Shown piece by piece: positions 8,194 to 13,598 of a stretch of DNA of 13,598 nt. The position numbers and the translations under genes are program-made. Source of the stretch: Deltaproteobacteria bacterium (lineage in GTDB: Bacteria; Desulfobacterota; Dissulfuribacteria; Dissulfuribacterales; QOAL01); the NCBI GenBank assembly GCA_026988585.1, contig JALSKY010000177.1:1-13598 (forward strand). The letters run 5' to 3'. The notes under the pieces were generated by a model that made no database searches, was not told the DNA's origin, and saw only the letters and a program-made list of their open reading frames with translations. Each line of letters starts with the position of its first letter. Position 1 is the stretch's first letter.

Positions 8194-8227
8194 AATTCAT
8201 AAGGGCAAAACTGTCTTGTCTCCAATT

Positions 8228-8830
8228 TCAGGGTAGATAGATCTCCTCGATTTCATCCAGGGCGGAACCGGTGACCATCCCAGCACCCAGGGCCCTGGCA
8301 CTTTTCAGGGCACAAGGATGCTCCTTTATGGCCCCCTTGGCCTCGATCCCTCTGAACATCAGACCGGCTGTAAGTTTCGCCCCCACAGCATCCAGAAAGT
8401 ATCTGATCACACGGATAGAACCGTCAAACAGCATCTTGCCCTTGGTGGCACCAACAGAGAGGAAAACTCCTTGTTTTTCCTTTTCTACTGCCTGTTTCAA
8501 CACATATTTCCGGATCCATAAGGCCTGGGAACGCTCCACAAGGGCCTGGGTTTTGGCTGTTATGTTATAGAAGAACATAGGGGATGCCACAACGATAATA
8601 TCTGCCTGCTGAATATTATCATAGAGAGCAGTCATGTCATCTTTAAGGATACATTCTCCAGATTCATCGCACCCCCCGCACTCGACACAGGGCAAGAACT
8701 CCTTTTTATAAAGGTATATTTTGGTTACCTCCCCGCCAGCCTCCTTTGCTCCCTGGAGAAAGGCATCGGAGAGAAGGTCAGTATTACCTCCCTGTCTGGG
8801 AGAACCCATGAACAATAAAACAGATTTCAT
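8228..8830 (-). CDS. Iron-sulfur flavoprotein, NADPH-dependent FMN reductase family
   Basis: Flavodoxin-fold redox protein of 200 residues. The FMN phosphate loop is the N-terminal GSPRQGGNT (9-17), and VVASPMFFYNITAKTQALVER (about 80-100) is the second flavin-side segment. Between them, Cys48, Cys51, Cys54 and Cys60 form a compact CX2CX2CX5C motif, as in Methanosarcina-type iron-sulfur flavoproteins that carry a 4Fe-4S cluster next to FMN. Related proteins without a proven cluster also have this cysteine patch, so cluster binding is inferred. Substrate unknown; such proteins are linked to handling oxygen species or quinone-like electron acceptors. The ATG has GGAGG 6 bases upstream. It is the first gene of the minus-strand run and directly precedes the hybrid kinase, which may respond to redox state. 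Confidence 0.88.
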   Translation of the reverse strand: MKSVLLFMGSPRQGGNTDLLSDAFLQGAKEAGGEVTKIYLYKKEFLPCVECGGCDESGECILKDDMTALYDNIQQADIIVVASPMFFYNITAKTQALVERSQALWIRKYVLKQAVEKEKQGVFLSVGATKGKMLFDGSIRVIRYFLDAVGAKLTAGLMFRGIEAKGAIKEHPCALKSARALGAGMVTGSALDEIEEIYLP

Positions 8831-9058
8831 AGCCGGCCTCCAATCTACTCAATTCTTTTCCCTGGCAAGACGGAAAACATGGATGACGATATCCTGCACA
8901 ATAGTAGTGATCACAAGATTTCAGGAGCTCTTTGGGACAAAACCTACAGACAAAAAGATTCCTACAGAATTACTACACGCTATTCAAGCCAGTATCCATA
9001 AAAAAATGGAGGCTGAAGATGAAAGCGGATTTCCAGTTGCCGTTAGAACTGCTCCAAT

Positions 9059-9088
9059 TCTATTCAAATTCATTTGCATCTCTATTCA
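9059..9088 (+). repeat. Pair of 8-base direct repeats upstream of icd
   Basis: TCTATTCA occurs at 9059-9066 and again at 9081-9088, 22 bases apart start to start, i.e. about two helical turns. The pair surrounds the weak -35 candidate for icd. It could be an activator or repressor site; it could also be chance in A/T-rich sequence. Confidence 0.35.
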
Positions 9089-9102
9089 GTTTCTTTTAAC
9101 TT
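9074..9102 (+). promoter_or_regulatory. icd: Weak promoter candidate for icd
   Basis: TTGCAT (9074-9079) and TAACTT (9097-9102) lie 17 bases apart, about 45 bases before the icd start. The -10 matches only three of six consensus bases, so this is a placeholder for where the promoter probably lies rather than a firm call. Confidence 0.22.
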
Positions 9103-9146
9103 AATCTGGTAGTTTTAACAGATGCCTTGAAAAGGAGATAGTTGTC

Positions 9147-10364
9147 ATGAGTGGAGAGCAGATCACCATAAATTCTGATGGGACAATCAATGTACCTGAC
9201 AATCCTGTTATCCCGTTCATTGAGGGGGACGGAATTGGCCCGGATATCTGGAACGCTACCAGAAGGGTGCTGGATGCAGCAGTGGAAAAGGGTTACAGCG
9301 GCCAGAAAAAGATCGAATGGCTTGAGATCTATGCTGGCGAAAAGGCCAAGGAGGTAAAGGGGGAGTGGATGCCCCAGGAGACCTTCGACGCCATCAAAAA
9401 ATATGTAGTGGCCATCAAAGGGCCTTTGACCACACCGGTTGGAGAGGGTATCCGGAGCCTGAATGTCACGCTCAGGCAGGTTCTTGATCTATATGCCTGT
9501 GTCAGGCCGGTCAAATACTTCAGGGGTGTACCCAGCCCTGTAAAACGGCCTGAACTCATCGATATGGTGATTTTCCGTGAAAATACTGAAGATGTATATG
9601 CAGGAATCGAATGGGCAGAGGGAAGCAGCGAGGCCAAGAAGGTAATAGATTTCCTCACTACTGAGATGGGTTGTAAGATCCGTCCAGACTCTGGAATAGG
9701 AATCAAGCCCATCAGCCGAACAGGCACCCACAGACTGGTGAGAAAGGCTATACGCCATGCCATAGATTACAATCGTGACTCCGTTACACTCGTTCACAAG
9801 GGCAACATAATGAAATATACAGAGGGTGCCTTCAGGAACTGGGGCTATGAGCTGGCCAAACTGGAATTCCCGGACCAGACCATCACAGAAGATGAACTCT
9901 GGGAAAAATATGATGGAAAAAGGCCAGAAGGCAAGATCGTCATAAAGGACAGAATAGCCGATGCCATGTTTCAGCAGGTGCTGCTCAGGCCTGCGGAATA
10001 CAGTGTGCTGGCCATGCCCAACCTCAATGGTGATTACATGTCAGATGCACTGGCCGCACAGGTCGGAGGTCTTGGAATGGCTCCTGGAGCAAATATCGGT
10101 GATGGTGTTGCACTCTTTGAGGCCACACATGGAACAGCCCCTAAGTATGCAGGACAGGACAAGGTAAATCCCGGCTCCTTAATCCTTTCAGGTGCAATGA
10201 TGCTGGAGTATCTGGGATGGACAGAGGCCAAGGAGATGGTTCATAATGCCCTGGAAGCAGCTATCGGGAAGAGACGGGTCACTTATGACCTGGCAAGACA
10301 GATAGATAATGCCGAAAAAGTGAAGTGTTCCGAGTTCGCTACAGAGATCATAAACTGCATGTAA
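9147..10364 (+). CDS. icd: Isocitrate dehydrogenase, NADP-dependent
   Basis: Oxidatively decarboxylates isocitrate to 2-oxoglutarate in the TCA cycle, in the cytoplasm, as a homodimer. The 405 residues align along their length with the E. coli enzyme. Isocitrate-binding residues are seen: Ser104 and Asn106 in SLNVTLRQ, Arg110, Arg120 and Arg144, with catalytic Tyr151 and Lys218 and metal-binding Asp296/Asp300 in NGDYMSD. The coenzyme site has Lys333-Tyr334 (HGTAPKYAGQDKVNPGS) and Tyr380/Arg384 (RVTYDLAR), the set that selects NADP over NAD in E. coli. Ser104 equals the E. coli Ser113 phosphorylated by AceK; whether that control exists here is unknown. The ATG follows AAGGAG by 9 bases. comF follows after about 60 bases with no strong terminator between. 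Confidence 0.96.
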   Translation: MSGEQITINSDGTINVPDNPVIPFIEGDGIGPDIWNATRRVLDAAVEKGYSGQKKIEWLEIYAGEKAKEVKGEWMPQETFDAIKKYVVAIKGPLTTPVGEGIRSLNVTLRQVLDLYACVRPVKYFRGVPSPVKRPELIDMVIFRENTEDVYAGIEWAEGSSEAKKVIDFLTTEMGCKIRPDSGIGIKPISRTGTHRLVRKAIRHAIDYNRDSVTLVHKGNIMKYTEGAFRNWGYELAKLEFPDQTITEDELWEKYDGKRPEGKIVIKDRIADAMFQQVLLRPAEYSVLAMPNLNGDYMSDALAAQVGGLGMAPGANIGDGVALFEATHGTAPKYAGQDKVNPGSLILSGAMMLEYLGWTEAKEMVHNALEAAIGKRRVTYDLARQIDNAEKVKCSEFATEIINCM

Positions 10365-10425
10365 TATCTTGAAACTCCCTCAAAGGGGCGGATTGAAAAG
10401 CCTGTAGTCATAAAAAGTGATACAG

Positions 10426-11181
10426 ATGGGCTGGTTATCTACCATATCACCCTGCCTTATAGACCGGCTCATGGATATCCTCTTTCCGCCCCTTTGTGCC
10501 TGCTGTCTTGCCCCAATAATGCCAGAAGAAAAAGAGAGTACCGGCCTCTGCACAGGGTGTCTCTCAAAGATATCTCCCCTGACCCCACATTGCTGTTCAG
10601 TATGCGGCACCCCCTTTCACAGCAGCAGCGGTATAGATCACGTCTGTGGAGACTGCATAAAAAACCCGCCTGAATTTACCTGGTTGCGAAGCCTTTTCTG
10701 GTATCATGGCCCCATAAGGGATCTGGTATGTGATCTCAAATTCAGGTTTAAGTTTCACACATTGAATGCCATTGGGGCACTGACTCGCAAGACCGTATTC
10801 CTTGAAGAGTTTAACGAGGCCCTGCCCCAGATGACAATAGTTCCTATTCCTGTCTCACGATCCAGAATGCAGGAGAGAGGATTCAACCAGGCACTGCTCA
10901 TGGCAAGGGAGATCTTCCCGGGACAGACAGTTTCATACAACCTGCTCACAAGAAAACGCGAGGTCCGGCAGCAGGCATCCCTATCCCTTGAAGAGAGACA
11001 GAAAAATGTCAGGGGGAGCTTCCTGGCAAGAGATGGTGTAAGGGGAAGAAAAATCCTTCTGTTCGATGACGTCTTCACAACAGGAAGTACCATCAAAGAG
11101 GCTACCAGGACCCTCCTAGCAGCAGGGGCTGTTGAGGTCCGGGCTCTTACCTTTGCCAGAACACCAAAAAAAGAGAACTGA
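10426..11181 (+). CDS. ComF-family phosphoribosyltransferase-like protein
   Basis: Member of the ComF family, cytoplasmic proteins linked to natural DNA uptake in some bacteria and of unclear job in many others. The first third (about 20-80) has two cysteine pairs of zinc-ribbon type: Cys24/Cys27 with Cys42/Cys45, then Cys57/Cys60 with Cys74/Cys77. The rest is a type I phosphoribosyltransferase fold, with VPIPVSRSRMQERGFNQA (139-156) and the PRPP loop ILLFDDVFTTGST (210-222, Asp214-Asp215). Length (251) is normal. The start is uncertain: the ATG used here, a GTG three codons earlier (10417) and an ATG at 10471 just before ILFPPLC all lack a clear Shine-Dalgarno. It follows icd closely and is probably read from the same transcript; no other competence gene is seen. 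Confidence 0.9.
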   Translation: MGWLSTISPCLIDRLMDILFPPLCACCLAPIMPEEKESTGLCTGCLSKISPLTPHCCSVCGTPFHSSSGIDHVCGDCIKNPPEFTWLRSLFWYHGPIRDLVCDLKFRFKFHTLNAIGALTRKTVFLEEFNEALPQMTIVPIPVSRSRMQERGFNQALLMAREIFPGQTVSYNLLTRKREVRQQASLSLEERQKNVRGSFLARDGVRGRKILLFDDVFTTGSTIKEATRTLLAAGAVEVRALTFARTPKKEN

Positions 11182-11302
11182 TCCGGGAAAAACAAAGGAT
11201 GCTATCTGTTTATCCTTCCCTTGCAGGTCAGTTGATATTAAACTTAGACTTTAAATCCAAAAATTATTTGTAAGCAATGGTCGCTGCCCATAAACTCATC
11301 CA

Positions 11303-11860
11303 ATGGGGCTACTCATGGCTCCTATAAAAAAGAATTCAATGTTCACACTGAATCTCCATAGATTTCCTGCCTGTTTTTCAGGTCTGCTCACCCTGTTTTT
11401 CATAACCATCCATCCTGGCCCAGCCCTTGCACTTCAGAGCCACGGACCAGTGGAGGGGCTGTATGTCCATCAGGCAGCCCATGTATTCTTCGCCTTCTCC
11501 ATGGCATTGTTTGCAATACGGATCCGTTACTCTGCCATAATGAATCCCAAGGCGACCAAATTCATCTCCACAGGGGCCATTCTCCTGATTGTTTGGAATA
11601 TATGGGCATTTTATGGCCACATCCTTGAGGTTTTTATCACACCGGAACAGATAGTCCTGCCAGAATCAGGCGAGCGTATGCCTCCCTATTTCTATGCTAC
11701 CGACTGGCAGGATATAATATATTATATCCTCAAGATGGATCATATAATATGTGTTCCTGCTGTTGCCTGCTTCCTGGCAGGGATCAACATCCATTTTCGG
11801 CACTGCAACAGCGAGAAGCTGGAAAACGGAAAAAAATCTCAGAGTTCAGGTGACAGGTAA
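11303..11860 (+). CDS. Unrecognised small membrane protein with conserved-looking histidines
   Basis: I cannot assign a known family name. The 185 residues start with a signal-like hydrophobic stretch (about 24-44, ending ALA at 41-43), then show three further membrane helices (about 54-73, 88-110, 147-164) and a polar, basic C-terminal tail. Histidines cluster at helix ends: His47, His56 and His60 (HQAAH), His106 (YGH) and His147 (MDH). That arrangement could bind heme or a metal, but this is inference. The start is not settled: ATGs at 11303, 11315 and 11339 are in frame and none has a strong ribosome site. The stop overlaps the next start (TAATG), so this protein and the downstream histidine kinase are translationally coupled and probably act together, as sensor input and kinase. 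Confidence 0.75.
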   Translation: MGLLMAPIKKNSMFTLNLHRFPACFSGLLTLFFITIHPGPALALQSHGPVEGLYVHQAAHVFFAFSMALFAIRIRYSAIMNPKATKFISTGAILLIVWNIWAFYGHILEVFITPEQIVLPESGERMPPYFYATDWQDIIYYILKMDHIICVPAVACFLAGINIHFRHCNSEKLENGKKSQSSGDR

Positions 11861-12969
11861 TGTATCTTCCGCTCTATCCGATCTGGTTTATAGATACCGC
11901 CGGATGTATAGCAATGACCCTGCTCTCTATTTTATGCCTTTGCAGGGCCAGACGGCTGCAGCAGAAATATCCTGGAGATGCCCTTGCTGTTTATCTGCTC
12001 TGGTTTACCATAGCGATCTTTGCCTTTTCTCTATCCCGTTCCTTGGGACATTTACTCAAACATCTGCTCCTCATCTCAGGACATCAGGATATTTGGCAGA
12101 AAATCTCACCTGTCAGCGGCTCCATAAACTCCATTACCTTTGTTTTCATCGCCTCTGCAACCCTGTTTTTCCATCACATGGAACACATCATAACCAAAAT
12201 GCAGAGGGACAAGGAAAGAATAAAAAAGACGAGCAAGGCCCTCCTGGATCTGAACAGGGAGATAGAATCACTCACTGCCAGAAGGTCCCATGCAGAACTG
12301 GCCATGATGCTGGCCCATGAAGTAAGAAACCCCATAATGATAATCGGTGGCCTGCTCAAGAGACTCCGCAAGAGGTTGACACCATTCTTTGCTCAGGATC
12401 CTTCCCTGGAAAAGAAATATCTTTCCACCATAATGATCCAGATAGAGAATCTTGAAAACATGGTCCAAAGATTTGAAAGAAATATAGGCCATTCCACTGA
12501 GATGACAATGCCGCAGGAAATGAACAAGATCGTGGAGAGGACTGTGGCCATGATGAATATAGAGGCTGAGGCCAAAGAGATAGATATCCTTGTTCAACAG
12601 GATAAAACAGAATCTCTCTGCTTCTATGGCAATCCCAGACACATGGAGTTTGCCCTGACCCATCTTCTGAGGAATGCCATACAGGTAGCAGACAGAGGCG
12701 AACAGATAAGAATATCTCTTTTCTCCACCAATAATTCTCTTGAAATGAGTGTTGAGGATAGCGGTCCAGGTATTCCAGAAGAGATAATCAGGCAGATCAA
12801 GTCCACTGTCCACAATGAAACGCTACCAGGTAGCGGATTGGGACTAAACCTTGTCAAACAGATTGTTACCGAACACAAAGGCAACCTGGAAATCGAACGC
12901 ATGAATCCCAGGGGGACAAGAATAACCATATCCATTCCCCGGATTCCTTGTGAAAACATGAAGGTGTAG
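11860..12969 (+). CDS. Membrane sensor histidine kinase with an unusual ATP lid
   Basis: The 369 residues contain three membrane helices (about 8-29, 41-60, 91-106) joined by short loops, so sensing is probably within the membrane. A coiled-coil-like linker (about 108-142) leads to HisKA with phospho-accepting His153 in LAHEVRNPI, and a HATPase domain with N-box Asn272 (LLRNAIQ), G1 motif EDSGPGIP (299-306) and G2 motif PGSGLGL (323-329). The F-box normally found between them (FEPFFTTK type) is replaced by KSTVHNET (314-321), an oddity that may alter the ATP lid. His64, His68 and His75 lie around the second helix. The start overlaps the preceding stop (TAATG), with AGGTGA 7 bases upstream. 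No receiver domain and no response regulator are seen beside it. Confidence 0.92.
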   Translation: MYLPLYPIWFIDTAGCIAMTLLSILCLCRARRLQQKYPGDALAVYLLWFTIAIFAFSLSRSLGHLLKHLLLISGHQDIWQKISPVSGSINSITFVFIASATLFFHHMEHIITKMQRDKERIKKTSKALLDLNREIESLTARRSHAELAMMLAHEVRNPIMIIGGLLKRLRKRLTPFFAQDPSLEKKYLSTIMIQIENLENMVQRFERNIGHSTEMTMPQEMNKIVERTVAMMNIEAEAKEIDILVQQDKTESLCFYGNPRHMEFALTHLLRNAIQVADRGEQIRISLFSTNNSLEMSVEDSGPGIPEEIIRQIKSTVHNETLPGSGLGLNLVKQIVTEHKGNLEIERMNPRGTRITISIPRIPCENMKV

Positions 12970-13084
12970 CTGGTCGTGCAGGCTTGAGCATACGCTATTG
13001 GGTTAGAGACTCAATTCAATGAGATGAATCGGCTATTTCCCCATCTTTCAATCCTGATTTGAACATGAACAAAAGATCGAAACA

Positions 13085-13598
13085 GTGATCATTGTTGACG
13101 GAAATTTTGGAGAAGGGGGCGGACAGATGGTACGTACTGCCCTGACCATGTCCCTCATGACCGGGCAGCCCTTCTCTATGATAAACATCAGGGCAAAACG
13201 TCCACAGCCTGGCCTGAGACCGCAGCATGTTGCAGCCATAAAGGCTGCCAAGGCCATATCCGGGGCAGAGATAACAGGTGCAGTTCCTGGATCTGAAGAG
13301 ATCAGCTTTAAACCGGGAGCAATCCAGCCAGGAAATTATCAGTTCAACATTGGCACTGCAGGATCGGTTTCACTGGTATTTCAAACCACCCTGATCCCTC
13401 TTGCCCTATGCAATTCAAGCTCCAAAATCACTATAAAGGGTGGAACCCATGTACCCTGGAGCCCCTGTTTCCATTACCTTGAGAAGGTTTTCCTGCCAGC
13501 CATCTATACCATGGGCATCCATTGCCACATAAATCTGAAAAGGTGGGGGTTCTATCCTAAAGGAGACGGTATTATGACGCAGAGATATCTCCTTCCAT
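13085..13598 (+). CDS. rtcA: RNA 3'-terminal phosphate cyclase, 5' part (runs off the window)
   Basis: Converts a 3'-phosphate at RNA ends to a 2',3'-cyclic phosphate using ATP through an enzyme-AMP step. The 171 codons seen are open to the window edge and match the N-terminal half of the family: DGNFGEGGGQMVRTAL (5-20), RPQPGLRPQH (39-48), FNIGTAGSVSLVFQT (87-101), GGTHVPWSP (119-127) and WGFYPKGDG (154-162). The AMP-linked histidine of E. coli RtcA (His309) would be beyond the window. An in-frame stop nine codons upstream leaves the GTG at 13085 as the only standard start giving a complete N-terminus; no clear Shine-Dalgarno precedes it. It lies 115 bases after the kinase gene, a gap in which I see no terminator or promoter. 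RtcB or an RtcR-like regulator may lie to the right. Confidence 0.93.
   Translation, partial: MIIVDGNFGEGGGQMVRTALTMSLMTGQPFSMINIRAKRPQPGLRPQHVAAIKAAKAISGAEITGAVPGSEEISFKPGAIQPGNYQFNIGTAGSVSLVFQTTLIPLALCNSSSKITIKGGTHVPWSPCFHYLEKVFLPAIYTMGIHCHINLKRWGFYPKGDGIMTQRYLLP

Larger units (their letters stand above)
8831..9146. other. Divergent intergenic region, no convincing gene
   Basis: These 316 bases separate the leftward flavoprotein gene from rightward icd and must hold promoters for both. A plus-strand frame is open from within the flavoprotein gene to 9104, ending in a protein-like stretch (KIPTELLHAIQASIHKK), but it has no start codon with a ribosome site. I treat it as non-coding or a relic. 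A 40-codon ATG frame at 8880 also lacks a ribosome site. The right end is A/T-rich. Confidence 0.6.

Noticed and set aside
8907..8914. GTGATCAC palindrome resembling half of a CRP/FNR site
   Set aside because: There is no 6-base spacer between the TGTGA- and TCACA-like halves, and an 8-base palindrome is common by chance.
10377..10386. CCCT/AGGG hairpin just after icd
   Set aside because: The stem is only 4 bases and no T run follows, so it cannot be called a terminator.
11199..11222. AAGGAT/ATCCTT inverted repeat after comF
   Set aside because: The A/T-rich 6-base stem has an 11-base loop and no T run; too weak for a terminator.

Overview
The window reads as ordinary chromosome from a Gram-negative bacterium, most likely a member of Desulfobacterota (the former Deltaproteobacteria). 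This rests on three things: an outer-membrane lipid-asymmetry (Mla) transport operon, a small Desulfovibrio-like 4Fe-4S ferredoxin, and several multi-PAS or membrane-bound histidine kinases of the kind common in that phylum. I cannot place it more precisely. I see no rRNA, tRNA, CRISPR array, insertion sequence or phage gene.

Left part, minus strand (1-8830). Read in the direction of transcription, it begins with an iron-sulfur flavoprotein gene (8830-8228). Thirty-four bases later comes a large hybrid sensor kinase with three PAS domains and a receiver (8193-5590). A small ferredoxin follows, with a possible promoter of its own. Then comes a tight block mlaE-mlaF-mlaD-mlaC, with genes overlapping or nearly touching, followed by pgi. 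The run closes with a clear intrinsic terminator at the left edge. MlaE (permease), MlaF (ATPase), MlaD (MCE protein) and MlaC (periplasmic carrier) form a phospholipid transporter between inner and outer membranes. The best find is in mlaF: its ATPase is followed by about 155 residues that look like a catalytically dead GGDEF domain.

Middle (8831-9146). This is a divergent 316-base intergenic region with no convincing gene. It carries the icd ribosome binding site, a weak promoter candidate and two 8-base direct repeats two helical turns apart.

Right part, plus strand (9147-13598). It carries NADP-type isocitrate dehydrogenase (icd), a ComF-family phosphoribosyltransferase, an unrecognised small membrane protein rich in membrane-proximal histidines, a membrane histidine kinase whose start overlaps that protein's stop (TAATG), and the first 171 codons of RNA 3'-terminal phosphate cyclase (rtcA), which runs off the window. 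The membrane protein and kinase look like a dedicated sensing pair; no response regulator is seen beside them.

Nothing here is a large new defence or mobile system. The points worth following are the MlaF-GGDEF-like fusion, the membrane protein/kinase pair and the kinase's altered ATP lid.
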